Positions 12,681 to 23,000 of a stretch of DNA of 64,000 bases are shown here, one piece after another. The stretch lies in contig NZ_BDBL01000002.1 in the NCBI RefSeq assembly GCF_001612965.1, positions 300,826 to 364,825 of the forward strand. The letters run 5' to 3'. The position numbers and the translations under genes were made by a program. Each line of letters begins with the position of its first letter. Within the stretch, counting starts at the first letter, position 1. Source of the stretch: Nocardia kruczakiae NBRC 101016. GTDB lineage: Bacteria > Actinomycetota > Actinomycetes > Mycobacteriales > Mycobacteriaceae. The notes under the pieces are model-generated. The model searched no databases and was not told the origin of the DNA. It was given only the letters and a program-made list of their open reading frames with translations.

Positions 12681-15053
12681 GTGTCCGTGTACCTCTATCG
12701 GTGGGGGAAGTTCGCCTTCCGCCGAAAATGGATCGTGCTACCGGTCTGGTTGCTGATCTTCGTGATCGTGGGCGCCGTCGGCGTCGGGCTGAAGAAACAG
12801 AGCCAAGACGACTTCAACATGCCCAATCTGCCCTCGCAGAAGGCCACCGACATCCTGGACAGGGAATTTCCCGGACAATCGGCGGCCTTCAAATTCGACG
12901 CGGTGACCGGCACCTATGTCGCCGCGGCCACCCACGGCAAGCTCACCGATCCGGACAATCACCAGGCGCTCACCGCGCTTGTCGAGAAGATCAACAACCT
13001 CGATATCGTCGACAAGTCCAAGATCAAGCAGGACCCGCAGAATCCTGGCGTCCTGACCGACCCGGTCGCCGCGACGACGGCGATCGGCTGCACCTCCGGT
13101 GATCGCACCGACCCGAACTTCGTCGCGAAATGTGGTCTCGCGCCGCTGAACGTGCTCGGCAAGAACAACAATGCCGATACCGTCGCCTACTTCAGCGTGC
13201 CGTTCAAGATCAAGTCGTTCTCCGATATCACCAAGGCCGATCGGGACCAGGCCTACAAGGTCGCCGACGAGGCGCGCGCGGCCGGACTCGACGTGGAGAT
13301 CAGCGGCACCATCGCCACCGAGCAGGCGCCGCCGGGCGGACAGTCGGAAATGATCGGTTACGCCGTCGCCTTCATCGTGATGATGATCGCCTTCGGCGCG
13401 CTGATCGCGGCGTTCGTGCCGATTCTGACCGGCATCGTGGGCGTCGGCATGGCGTCCTCGCTGATCATGGCCGGCACCTCGATCGTCAACATCCCGAACT
13501 TCACCACCGTGCTGGCGGCGATGATCGGTATCGCGCTCTCGATCGACTACGCGCTGTTCATCGTCTCGCGCTACAAACATGAACTCGCCGTACAGGATTC
13601 GCCGGAAGAGGCCGCGGGCGTCGCCATCGGCACCGCCGGTTCCGCGGTGGTCTTCGCCGGTATGACGGTCATCATCGCGCTGTGCGGCCTGAGCATCGTC
13701 GGCGTCAGCTTCCTCACCTGGATGGGTCTGGGTGGCGCGCTGGCCGCGCTGTTCGCGATCCTGGTCGCGCTGACCCTGCTGCCCGCGATGATGGGCGCCT
13801 TCGGCCGCTTCCTGTTCAAGCCGAAGCTGCCGCTGGTGGCGCGCACCGATACCGAGGACGACGACGCCGTCACCAACGGCAAGCGTTTCGCCCGGCTGAT
13901 CGCCAAGGCGCCGTGGGTGACCCTCGGCGCGAGCGTGATCGTGCTCGGCCTGCTCGCCGCACCCGCGGTGAATCTGAGCCTCGGCCTGCCCGGTGAGGAC
14001 AGCCAGCCCAAGACCACCACGGTTCGTAAGGCCTACGACCTGCGCACCGAAGGGTTCGGCGAGGGCAGCAACGGCACCCTGCTGGTAGTCGCGGATCTGA
14101 CCAAGGTCAAGCCGGAGCAGCGTCAGGAGGCCGTCATGGCCCTGCACGACAAGCTGGCCGGCTACCAGGGCATGGACTTCGTGACCATGCCGTCGACGAA
14201 CAAGCTGACGCCGCAGAAGACTCCGGACTATGTGAACAGCACCGGCGCCCAGCTGACCGCCGTGCCCGATCACGGCCCGAACAACTCCGAAACCCAGGAC
14301 CTGGTGAAACATGCCCGGGACGCGGAATCGGACCTGCAGGCGAAATACGGCATGGAGTACGGCATCACCGGCTCGACCGCGATCTACGCCGATGTGTCCA
14401 ATGCCCTGCTCGGCAAGATCGTGCCGTATATGACGATCGTGGCGATCGCGGCGTTCATCCTGCTGGTGCTGGTGTTCCGCTCGGTTCTGGTGCCGCTGAC
14501 CGCCGCGTTGGGATTCCTGTTGTCGATGGCGGCCACCTTCGGCGCCACGGTGCTGATCTTCCAGCAGGACAAGCTCGGCCTGATCGGCGACCAGCATCCG
14601 ATCGTGAGCTTCCTGCCGATCATGTTGATCGGCTTGGTATTCGGTCTCGCGATGGACTACCAGGTGTTCCTGGTGACCCGGATGCGTGAGGAATACGTGC
14701 ACGGCAAGTCCCCGAAGGAGGCCATGGTGTCCGGTTATCACCACGGCGCTCGCGTGGTCACCTCCGCGGCCGTCATCATGATCTCCGTCTTCGGCGGATT
14801 CATGTTGGAGTCCGATGTGACCGCGAAGTCGATGGGCTTCGCACTGGCGGCCGGCGTGCTGTTCGACGCCTTCCTGGTGCGGATGGTGCTGATTCCGTCG
14901 CTGCTGGTGCTGCTGGGCGAATGGGCCTGGTGGATGCCGAAGTGGCTGGACCGGATCCTGCCCGATATCGATGTCGAGGGCACCAAGCTGCGCGAGCTGC
15001 AGCAGCGTGACCGCGACGCGGCGACGGTGAAGCAGCCGGTCCCGGTCGGCTGA
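12681..15053 (+). CDS. mmpL: MmpL family lipid exporter (first copy)
   Basis: 790 residues, RND superfamily. The layout is that of MmpL: helix 1 at about 17-37, a periplasmic domain (about 40-205), five helices, a helix bundle, a second periplasmic domain (about 440-575), five further helices and a short C-terminal tail. The proton-relay Asp-Tyr pairs of MmpL3 are present as LSIDYALF and LAMDYQVF. MmpL proteins export lipids or siderophores across the inner membrane of mycolata, often products of neighbouring polyketide synthases. GTG 12681 has GGAG upstream. It is nearly identical in layout to the next gene, a tandem paralogue, and ends at a 19-bp-stem terminator. Confidence 0.95.
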   Translation: MSVYLYRWGKFAFRRKWIVLPVWLLIFVIVGAVGVGLKKQSQDDFNMPNLPSQKATDILDREFPGQSAAFKFDAVTGTYVAAATHGKLTDPDNHQALTALVEKINNLDIVDKSKIKQDPQNPGVLTDPVAATTAIGCTSGDRTDPNFVAKCGLAPLNVLGKNNNADTVAYFSVPFKIKSFSDITKADRDQAYKVADEARAAGLDVEISGTIATEQAPPGGQSEMIGYAVAFIVMMIAFGALIAAFVPILTGIVGVGMASSLIMAGTSIVNIPNFTTVLAAMIGIALSIDYALFIVSRYKHELAVQDSPEEAAGVAIGTAGSAVVFAGMTVIIALCGLSIVGVSFLTWMGLGGALAALFAILVALTLLPAMMGAFGRFLFKPKLPLVARTDTEDDDAVTNGKRFARLIAKAPWVTLGASVIVLGLLAAPAVNLSLGLPGEDSQPKTTTVRKAYDLRTEGFGEGSNGTLLVVADLTKVKPEQRQEAVMALHDKLAGYQGMDFVTMPSTNKLTPQKTPDYVNSTGAQLTAVPDHGPNNSETQDLVKHARDAESDLQAKYGMEYGITGSTAIYADVSNALLGKIVPYMTIVAIAAFILLVLVFRSVLVPLTAALGFLLSMAATFGATVLIFQQDKLGLIGDQHPIVSFLPIMLIGLVFGLAMDYQVFLVTRMREEYVHGKSPKEAMVSGYHHGARVVTSAAVIMISVFGGFMLESDVTAKSMGFALAAGVLFDAFLVRMVLIPSLLVLLGEWAWWMPKWLDRILPDIDVEGTKLRELQQRDRDAATVKQPVPVG

Positions 15054-15065
15054 TCCGCGAACCAC

Positions 15066-15106
15066 GCCACGGGCCCCCATCCGACCATCGGATGGGGGCC
15101 CGTGGC
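15066..15106 (+). terminator. Very strong hairpin terminator after first mmpL
   Basis: Perfect 19-bp inverted repeat (15066-15084 with 15088-15106) separated by only three bases, 13 bases past the mmpL stop. No T-run. It should separate the two mmpL transcripts, so the second copy likely has its own promoter in 15107-15283. Confidence 0.88.
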
Positions 15107-15283
15107 GTCTCCGGCTTGATCTTGCAGCAACGAGCCAGCAGACTCGAACCCAATGCTCTCCAGCTCGGCCACTCGACGGACCGACCGGAACGGCGAGTGC
15201 CCCGGCTACCGCACAGCTCGATCAGCGACCGGCCCCGGTTCGCACTCGTCGCCAATCGAGGCCAGCGACCCTAGGAGTGCCTC

Positions 15284-17593
15284 GTGTCCGTGTATCTGTA
15301 TCGGTGGGGAAGATTCGCCTTTCGGCACAAGTGGATCGTGCTCCCGGCCTGGCTGATTCTGTTCGTGATCATCGGCAGCCTGGGCACGCAGCTGAAGAAG
15401 CCGATGAACGACGACTTCACGATTCCGAATCTGCCGTCGGAGCGTGCCACCGAGATCATGGACGAACACTTTCCGGGGATGTCGAAGGCGTTCAGCTTCG
15501 AGGCGGTCACCGGCACCTATGTCTTCGGGGCTGCGCCGGGACAGAAAATCACCGACACATCCCAGCGGGCGGCCGTCGCGAGGACGGTCACCGAACTGAA
15601 CGATCTGAACATCGTCGATCACAAGACTCCGCTGGTCGATCCGATCACCGCCACCGAACAGATGGGCTGCTTCGCTCCCGATCGCAGTGCGCCGGAATTC
15701 GTCTCGCGCTGCAGTGCCGCGCCGGTGAACGTGCTGAACAAGGAGAATCCGGATACCGTTGCGGTGCTGACCGTTCCGTTCACGATCCAGAAGTTCACCG
15801 ACATCACCGCCGGCGATCGCGCGGCCGCCTACGCCGTCGGCGACGATGCGCGCGCCGCCGGATTGCAGGTGGAGATGAGCGGGTCGCTGGCGATGGAACA
15901 GCAGCAGCCCAGCGGGCAGGCCGAGATGATCGGCATGGCCGTGGCGCTGGTGGTGATGGTGGTGGCCTTCGGCGCGATCGTGGCCGCCTTCGTGCCGATC
16001 ATCACCGCGATCGTCGGACTCGGATTGGCGACCTCGGTGATCTTCCTCGGCACCTCGTTCATGTCGGTTCCGAGCTTCACCACATTCCTGGCCTCGATGA
16101 TCGGCATCGCGCTCTCGATCGATTACGCGCTGTTCATCGTCTCGCGCTACAAACACGAACGCGCCGTGCAGAGTTCGCCGGAGATCGCCGCCGGCACGGC
16201 GCTGGGGACGGCCGGTTCGGCGGTGGTGTTCGCGGGCGCGACGGTGATCATCGCACTGGTCGCACTGGCCATCGTGAACATCAGCTTCCTGACCTTCATG
16301 GGTCTGGGCGGGGCGCTCGCGGCGGCGTTCGCGGTGCTCACCGCCATCACCCTGATGCCGGCACTGCTCGGTGCCTTCGGGAAATATCTGTTCGAGCCGA
16401 AGCTTCCGGTGATCGCGCAGCACGATCCCGAGGACGATTCGGTGGTCACCAACGGTATGCGGGTGGCACGGGTGATCGGGCGGATGCCGTGGCTGACGCT
16501 GGTCGCGAGCATCATCGTGCTGGGTCTGCTGGCCGCGCCCGCGTTGAGCCTGAATCTGGGTCTGCCGGGTGAGGACAGCCAGCCGAAGACCACCACTATT
16601 CGCAAGGCCTACGACCTGCGCACCGAGGGATTCGGTGCGGGCAGTAACGGCAAACTGCAGGTCGTCGCCGATCTGTCCCAGGTGCCCACCGATCAGCGTC
16701 AGGCCGCGCTCAGCGCACTGCACGACGAATTGGCGGCGTATCCGGGTATGGATTATGTGACCCAGCCGCAGCCGAGCCGGGACGGCGCGGGTGCGTTGAT
16801 GACCGCGGTGCCCACCACCGGGCCCAACGATCAGGCCACCAAGGATCTGGTCCGCGACGCCCGCGACGCCGAATCCGCGCTGCACGACCGATACGGCATC
16901 GAATACGGAATCACCGGCACCACAGCCATTTACGCGGATGTCGACCATGCGCTGCTCAGCAAGATCCTGCCGTACCTGGCCATCGTGGCGGGTGCGGCAT
17001 TCCTGTTGCTGATCGCGGTATTCCGCTCGGTGCTGGTGCCTTTCACCGCCGCACTGGGATTCCTGCTCTCCATGGCGGCGACATTCGGCGCCACCGTGCT
17101 GATCTTCCAGAAGGGCGCGCTCGGCCTCATCTCCGAACCGCGGCCGATCGTGAGCTTCCTGCCGATCATGTTGATCGGCTTGGTCTTCGGCCTCGCCATG
17201 GATTATCAGGTCTTCCTCGTCACCCGCATGCGCGAGGAATACGTGCACGGGAAATCACCCACGGACGCGATGATCTCCGGTTACCACCACGGCGCGCGCG
17301 TGGTGACCTCGGCCGCCGTCATCATGATCTCGGTCTTCGGTTCGTTCCTGCTGGAATCGGATGCGACGGCCAAATCGATGGGTTTCGCGCTCGCCGCGGG
17401 CGTGCTGTTCGACGCCTTCCTGGTGCGGATGGTCCTGATTCCGTCGCTGCTGGTGCTGATGGGCAGGGCGGCTTGGTGGATTCCGGGGTGGCTCAGCCGG
17501 ATCGTGCCGGATATCGACGTGGAGGGTGCGCGGTTGCGCGAGCTCCACGTCGACGATCCGGACGAGCCCAGGAGTCCGGTGAAGGTCGGCTGA
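15284..17593 (+). CDS. mmpL: MmpL family lipid exporter (second, tandem copy)
   Basis: 769 residues with the same fold as the first copy: the starts are nearly the same (VSVYLYRWG), the Asp-Tyr pairs LSIDYALF and LAMDYQVF are kept, and long stretches around VRKAYDLRTEGFG-like segments and the C-terminal helices are almost identical. Periplasmic domains differ more, with a 20-residue shorter second domain. The base sequence around both starts is also alike (CTAGGAG upstream and GTGTCCGTGTA), pointing to a gene duplication rather than convergent arrangement. GTG 15284 is the start. It converges on the LLM oxidoreductase and lies opposite the polyketide operon whose product it may export. Confidence 0.95.
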   Translation: MSVYLYRWGRFAFRHKWIVLPAWLILFVIIGSLGTQLKKPMNDDFTIPNLPSERATEIMDEHFPGMSKAFSFEAVTGTYVFGAAPGQKITDTSQRAAVARTVTELNDLNIVDHKTPLVDPITATEQMGCFAPDRSAPEFVSRCSAAPVNVLNKENPDTVAVLTVPFTIQKFTDITAGDRAAAYAVGDDARAAGLQVEMSGSLAMEQQQPSGQAEMIGMAVALVVMVVAFGAIVAAFVPIITAIVGLGLATSVIFLGTSFMSVPSFTTFLASMIGIALSIDYALFIVSRYKHERAVQSSPEIAAGTALGTAGSAVVFAGATVIIALVALAIVNISFLTFMGLGGALAAAFAVLTAITLMPALLGAFGKYLFEPKLPVIAQHDPEDDSVVTNGMRVARVIGRMPWLTLVASIIVLGLLAAPALSLNLGLPGEDSQPKTTTIRKAYDLRTEGFGAGSNGKLQVVADLSQVPTDQRQAALSALHDELAAYPGMDYVTQPQPSRDGAGALMTAVPTTGPNDQATKDLVRDARDAESALHDRYGIEYGITGTTAIYADVDHALLSKILPYLAIVAGAAFLLLIAVFRSVLVPFTAALGFLLSMAATFGATVLIFQKGALGLISEPRPIVSFLPIMLIGLVFGLAMDYQVFLVTRMREEYVHGKSPTDAMISGYHHGARVVTSAAVIMISVFGSFLLESDATAKSMGFALAAGVLFDAFLVRMVLIPSLLVLMGRAAWWIPGWLSRIVPDIDVEGARLRELHVDDPDEPRSPVKVG

Positions 17594-17622
17594 GCCGACG
17601 CTGCCACCGCGTACCGGGTCGT

Positions 17623-18564
17623 TCAGCCCAGCCGGGTGGCGACCTCGCCGGCGACCAATTCCAGGTGGTCGAGATCGGACAGGTCCAAAACCTGCAGGTA
17701 GAGCCGGGTGATGCCGGTGGTCTCGCGGTAGCGGCCGATCTTGTCGACCACCTCCGCCGGGGTGCCGGCCAGGCCGTTGGTGCGCAGTTCGTCCACCTCG
17801 CGGCCGATCGCCTCGGCGCGGCGGGCGATCTCGGCCTCGTCCCGGCCCACGCACAGCACCTGCGCGGCCGAGCGGACGATCTCACCCGGATCGCGGCCGA
17901 TGTCGCGGGCCGCCGCGGCGACCCGATCGAATTGCGCCGCAGCGGTTTCCGCATCCGTGAACGGCAGGTTGAACTCGCGCGCGTACCGCGCGGCCAGGGC
18001 CGGAGTGCGCTTCTTGCCCGCCCCGCCGATGATCACCGGCGGACCCGGCTGCTGCACCGGCTTCGGCAGGGCCGGACTGCCCTGCAGCACATAGTGTTTG
18101 CCCGTGAAATCGAAGGTCTCCCCCACCGGGGTCTGCCACAGGCCGGTGATGACCGCCAGTTGCTCGGCGTAGCGGTCGAAGCGCTCACCGAGATCCGGCA
18201 GATCGATGCCGTAGGCGCGATGCTCGTCGGCGAACCAGCCCGAACCGAGCCCGAGTTCGACCCGGCCGCCGGACATCTGGTCGACCTGCGCGACCGAGAT
18301 CGCCAGCACCGACGGATGCCGGAACGTCGCCGCGGTGACCAGTGTGCCCAGCCGGATCCGGGAGGTCTCGCGCGCGAGCCCGGCCAGTGTGATCCACGCG
18401 TCGGTCGGGCCCGGCAGACCGGACACCCCGCCCATCTTCAGATAGTGATCCGACCGGAAGAATGCGTCGAACCCCGCCTCCTCGGTCACCTTCGCAACCC
18501 GGAGCAGATCGTCGTAGGTAGCCCCTTGCTGGGGCTCGGTGAAGATTCGTAGTTCCACGAGCAC
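17623..18564 (-). CDS. LLM-class F420-dependent oxidoreductase (Rv1855c-like)
   Basis: 313 residues, luciferase-like TIM barrel. It matches the Rv1855c-type F420 family: VELRIFTEPQQGA at the start, FFRSDHYLKMG, GPTDAWITLAGLA, GTLVTAATFRHP, and GRVELGLGSGW. Enzymes of this class transfer hydride between deazaflavin F420 (or FMN) and an unknown substrate. The start is unclear: GTG 18564 is taken, TTG 18567 and GTG 18558 are alternatives. It lies 42 bases downstream of the alpha-oxoamine synthase on the same strand, so it may be the last gene of the polyketide operon and act on the amino-ketone product; this is only an inference. Confidence 0.85.
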   Translation of the reverse strand: MLVELRIFTEPQQGATYDDLLRVAKVTEEAGFDAFFRSDHYLKMGGVSGLPGPTDAWITLAGLARETSRIRLGTLVTAATFRHPSVLAISVAQVDQMSGGRVELGLGSGWFADEHRAYGIDLPDLGERFDRYAEQLAVITGLWQTPVGETFDFTGKHYVLQGSPALPKPVQQPGPPVIIGGAGKKRTPALAARYAREFNLPFTDAETAAAQFDRVAAAARDIGRDPGEIVRSAAQVLCVGRDEAEIARRAEAIGREVDELRTNGLAGTPAEVVDKIGRYRETTGITRLYLQVLDLSDLDHLELVAGEVATRLG

Positions 18565-18606
18565 CAACGTACCGGTCGGCCGCGTACCGGTACGCCGGCG
18601 CGGCGC

Positions 18607-20007
18607 TCAGCCGGTCACGCCCAGGTCCGGCAGTTGGGCGGCGCCGGCGACGGCCTCGCGCAACAGGTCGGCGGCGGCCTCCAGCTGGGCGGGTTCGTGT
18701 TCGGAGGTCAGGAAGAAGCGCAGGCGTTCCTGACCGGCGGGCACGGCCGGTGACGAGATCGCGCCCGCGTAGACGCCGTTCTGCAGCAGCGTCGTGGCGA
18801 CGTAACCGGCGCGCAGTTCGCCGGGGACGATCACCGGGCAGATCGGGGTGCCCTCGGAGATGCCGAGGTCGATGCCGCGCTCGCCGAGCAGGGTGCGGAA
18901 GTGTTCGGCGTTGGACCACAGCCGGCGCAGCCGCTGCGGTTCGGCCTCGAGGACGTCGAGTGCGGCCAGCGCGGCACCGATGGTCGAGGGTGCGGGGCCG
19001 CCGGTCAGCATCGCCACACCCGGCGCGGCGGCCTTCATCGCGGCGATCAGGTCCGCGTCGGCGGCGATGAAACCGCCGCAACTGCCCAACGCCTTCGACA
19101 GGGTGCCCATCCAGATGTCGACGGCGTCGCCGGGCATCCCGTAGTGCTCGCGGATGCCGTGGCCGCGCTCCCCGAAGACGCCGAGGGAATGCGCCTCGTC
19201 GACCATGACGGCACAGTCGAATTCCCTTGCGATGGCGGCTATCTCGCTCACCCGCCCGACCGTGCCGTCCATGCTGTAATGGCCTTCGACCACGACCAGC
19301 GCCCGATCGAAGTTCCCGCGCGACATGCGCAACACCGAACGCAGCGACTCCGGATCGTTGTGGCGGAAGTTGAGCCGCCGCGCTCCCGACCACTGCACCC
19401 CGGAGATCACGCTGCCGTGGATGAGCGAATCGCAGATCGCGACGTCGTCGGCGCCCAGCAGGAAGCCGATCACCCCGGCATTGGTGAGATAGCCGCTGGT
19501 CGTGACCATCGCGTCGCCGACGTCGTACATCGCGGCCAGGCGCTGTTCGAGTTCGGCGTAGATCGGGATCTCCCCGGCGACGATGCGGCTGGCCGAGGCG
19601 GAGGCACCATAGGTGTCCAGCGCGTCCTTGGCCGCCTGCACCACCTTCGGATGGTTGCCCAGGCCGAGATAGTTGTAGGCGCTGAAGTTCACCAGATCCC
19701 GGCCCTGCCACCGAATCACGGTGTCGTTCGGGCTCTCCCGCACGAGGAACATCGGATTCGGTGTGCCGCTGTGCTCGTGCACCGCCGCGATCGCCGCACG
19801 CTTCTGCACCATCGCCGCGACCTCGGGGTGGTCGGCGAATTGGCGTCCGGGGCCGCGGCGCGGGCGGGCCGGTCTGGTGTTGGCAGCACCCGTGAACGCA
19901 GCGCTCGGGCCACCGGACGTCACGGGAGCCGGCGCTGAGGCACCGGTCCCTCCGGAAGCTGTGCCGGACAACAACTTCCGCGCCAGATCCCGCGCCGATT
20001 CACTCAT
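18607..20007 (-). CDS. Alpha-oxoamine synthase (PLP-dependent, polyketide-releasing type)
   Basis: 466 residues, fold type I PLP enzyme related to serine palmitoyltransferase, BioF and HemA. Such enzymes condense an acyl thioester with an amino acid, losing CO2, to give a 2-amino ketone. The core keeps FSAYNYLGLGNHP, a stacking histidine near 197 (SLIHGS), DEAHSLGVFG (Asp 270, His 273) and the PLP lysine near 305 in GTLSKALGS. The first 60 residues are an Ala/Pro-rich extension absent from BioF. It starts 39 bases after the polyketide synthase stop. That synthase has no thioesterase, so this enzyme is the likely chain-release step, as in fumonisin and AAL-toxin pathways. The amino acid used is not readable from sequence. 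Confidence 0.88.
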   Translation of the reverse strand: MSESARDLARKLLSGTASGGTGASAPAPVTSGGPSAAFTGAANTRPARPRRGPGRQFADHPEVAAMVQKRAAIAAVHEHSGTPNPMFLVRESPNDTVIRWQGRDLVNFSAYNYLGLGNHPKVVQAAKDALDTYGASASASRIVAGEIPIYAELEQRLAAMYDVGDAMVTTSGYLTNAGVIGFLLGADDVAICDSLIHGSVISGVQWSGARRLNFRHNDPESLRSVLRMSRGNFDRALVVVEGHYSMDGTVGRVSEIAAIAREFDCAVMVDEAHSLGVFGERGHGIREHYGMPGDAVDIWMGTLSKALGSCGGFIAADADLIAAMKAAAPGVAMLTGGPAPSTIGAALAALDVLEAEPQRLRRLWSNAEHFRTLLGERGIDLGISEGTPICPVIVPGELRAGYVATTLLQNGVYAGAISSPAVPAGQERLRFFLTSEHEPAQLEAAADLLREAVAGAAQLPDLGVTG

Positions 20008-20046
20008 CCCGCATCCTCTCCGGCGCAGCGGACGGCTGCGGCCTTC

Positions 20047-23000
20047 TCATCCCGTCGCCCCCTGCACGATCGCCTCGGCCACCCGCGCACCCGCTTGTTC
20101 GAGGCTGAACGAGCGGCCCATCTTCATCGACATCAGTTCCACGCCCAGCGATTTCGTCACCAGCGCACCGAATTCCACCGCCATCAGCGAGTCCAATCCG
20201 AGTTCGGGCACCGGGACCGTCAGGTCGATGGAGTCCGCGGAGACGCCCATGACCTGCGCCAATTGCTCGGCCAGCATGAAGGCGACGACCTCGTTGCGTT
20301 TGCCCTCGTCGAGTTCGGCGAGCTGGACGCGCAGCCGCGCGGCAGCCGAATCATCCTGTGCCGCAGCGGCGATCAGTTCCTTCGTGCGCCCGGTCTGGGC
20401 GAAGAACGGCGCGGTGGCGTTCACCTTGGCCCAGTCGACCGGAATGATCGAGGCCTGCGTGACGCCCAATCGCAGCGCCTGCTCCAGATATTCGGTCCCC
20501 TCGTCCATGGTGATCGAATCGAAGCCGGTGTTGCGCAGATATCGCGCGATGTGCTCGTCGTCGGCCATACCGCCGCCGGACATATGACCCCAGCCGACGA
20601 CCAGTGCGGTGCCGCCCGCGCGGATAACCGTATCCCCGATGGCCTGCAGCGCGATATTGGCTGCGGTGTAGGCGTATTGGCCCACACCGCCGAACATCGC
20701 ACTACCGGAGGACCACAGCGCGAACTGGTCGAGCCGCGCCCCCGCGGCCCGGACACCGGCGACGAGCGCACGCGCACCGTCGGCCTTCGCCCGGAACACC
20801 TTGGCCAGACTCTCGGCATCCATGACGGTGATGCGCTTGTCGTCGATGGCGCCCGCGGTGTGGAACACCCCGCGCAGCGGATGCTCGGGCCGGTGGGCGC
20901 GAGCGACGACCGCCGCCACGGCATCGGCATCGGTGATGTCGACCCGCTCGATCGTGACCTCGATGCCCTGCGCCTCCCAGGCCGCGAGCTGCGCGACGGC
21001 GGCCTCGGTGGTGGCGCCGCCGCGGCCGAGCAACGTCAGCCGGCGGGCGCCGTGGCCCACCAGCCACCGACCGGTGGCCAGGCCGAAGGCGCCGAAACCA
21101 CCCGTGATCAGGTACTGGGCCGCGGGATCGATCTCGATCTCGGGCAACTGCGGACGGACCAGCGGTCGGTCCTCGGTCAGATCCAGGGCGACGCGGCCGA
21201 TCCGGGTCGAGCGGGCCACCTCCTCGAAGGCCTGAGCCACCTCGGCGGTTCCGTACTTCTGGAACGGCAGCGGCCGATAAGTGCCGTCGTCGAAACTGGC
21301 ATTGACCTTGCGGCCCAGCTCCATCACCTCGGTATGCCGCAGCCGCAGCATCCGGTCCAGATCGAAGGAGAAGTAGGAGACGTTCTTGTCGAACGCCGAC
21401 AGATCCAGCATGCCGCCGGTGTAGATATCGGCCTTGCCGATCTCCACGATGCGGCCGAATTCGGCGATCACCGCGAAGTTCTGGCGCAGGATCTCACCCG
21501 GCGCGGAGCTGATGATCACGTCCACGCCGCGGCCGTCGGTGAGGGCGAGCACCTCGTCGACGAAGGTGAGCGACCGCGATCCGACCGCATGATCGGCACC
21601 CTCGGCCAGCACGTAGGCGCGCCGTTCTTCGCTACTCGCGGTGCCGATCACGATGGCGCCGTGCAACTTCGCGATCTGCACCGCCGCGCTGCCGACGCCA
21701 CCGGCCGCACCGTGCACCAGCACGGTCTCGCCGGCCCGGATCCGCGCGAGTTCGAGCAACGAGTATTCGGCGGTGGTGAAGGCCGTGACGCTGCTGCACC
21801 GGCCCGCGTCGGTGTCGGGGTGGACGTGGGTGAGCGAATCGGTCGAGGTGGTGTGGTAGCGCGCGACCATGCCCTTGGAGGTCAGGCTCACCGCATCCCC
21901 GACGGCGTAGTCGGTGACGCCGGGACCGACCCGGACCACCTCGCCGCCGCCTTCCATACCCGGCACCAGCCCGAAGAAGGTTTCCGACAGTTCACGTTCA
22001 CCGAGGACGCCGATCACCTTCAGCGCGTCCTTGTAGTTGAGGCCCACGGCACGCATCCGGACCTCGACCTCGCCCGGACCGGGCTCGCGCCGATCGCAGC
22101 GCCGCCAGCCCAGCCGCGCGAAGGTGCGCGAACGAGGCAGTTCCAGTTCGAAATTCGCCTCGGGGTCGGTGAGCGGTTCGGCGGTGTCGAGGGCGTCGAG
22201 CCGCTCGGGCAGGGTTCGGGTCACGACCGTGGTCCAGCGCAGGCCGTTGCGCAACACGGCCTCGTCGACCAGGTCGTATTGGAAGCCACCGGGGATCGCC
22301 AGTTCCGCGGACAGGTCCGCGACCGTCGTGCCGGCATCGATGTCGACCAGTCGCCAGCGCAGCCGGGACTGTTCGTTGAGCAGCACGCGACGAGCACCGG
22401 CGATGGCCGCCTGACCGGGATCCGGCGCCGTCTCGTCCGCGGGATGGGCATACGCGTGGGCGCTGACCACGGTCGCGTACATCGAGCCGTCGCCGGTCAG
22501 CGGAATTTCGATCTCGTGCTCGGTGACCCGCTCCTCGAGATAGCCGTCCAATGTCACCGCGATCCGGCGCAACGTCCACAGCGCGGCCACATCACCGTCG
22601 GGTGCGTGTCCGGGAACCACGCACACGTGCAGCCGTCGCACGTCCTCGGCGTCGAAGATATCGCGAAGTCGTTGTGCCAGTTGTGGTTCCAGCTCGGTGT
22701 CGGCCGGGTCGAGCAGGAGGACGGCCGAGCCGGCACCGCCCGCGACGGCATCGCGCACCCGCTCGATCCGCGAGTCGATGTTCTCGCCGTAGCCGAGGAC
22801 CAGGGTGTACAGGCCGTCGTTCCCGGGAAGTGCGGTCGTGTCGACCGGCTCGCGCAGTTCCCACCGTTCCTCGTAGAACATGTCGGTCATGCGCTGCAGC
22901 GGGCCGCGGCCCGGAGTCAGGGATCCGAATTCCATTCCCCTGATCTGCATGACCACGGTGCGCTCGGCGTCGATCAGATCGATATCGGCCAGCGGCCGGT

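Noticed and set aside
15115..15195. tRNA-like fragment on the minus strand (GGTTCGAGTC T-loop-like and a GGCCGAG D-arm-like part)
   Set aside because: No anticodon arm and no acceptor pairing, so no tRNA can be folded.
12738..17248. Very long minus-strand ORFs antisense to both mmpL genes (780 and 680 residues)
   Set aside because: Rich in His, Arg, Asp and Gln with no domain pattern; they are shadows of high-GC codon use in the mmpL genes.
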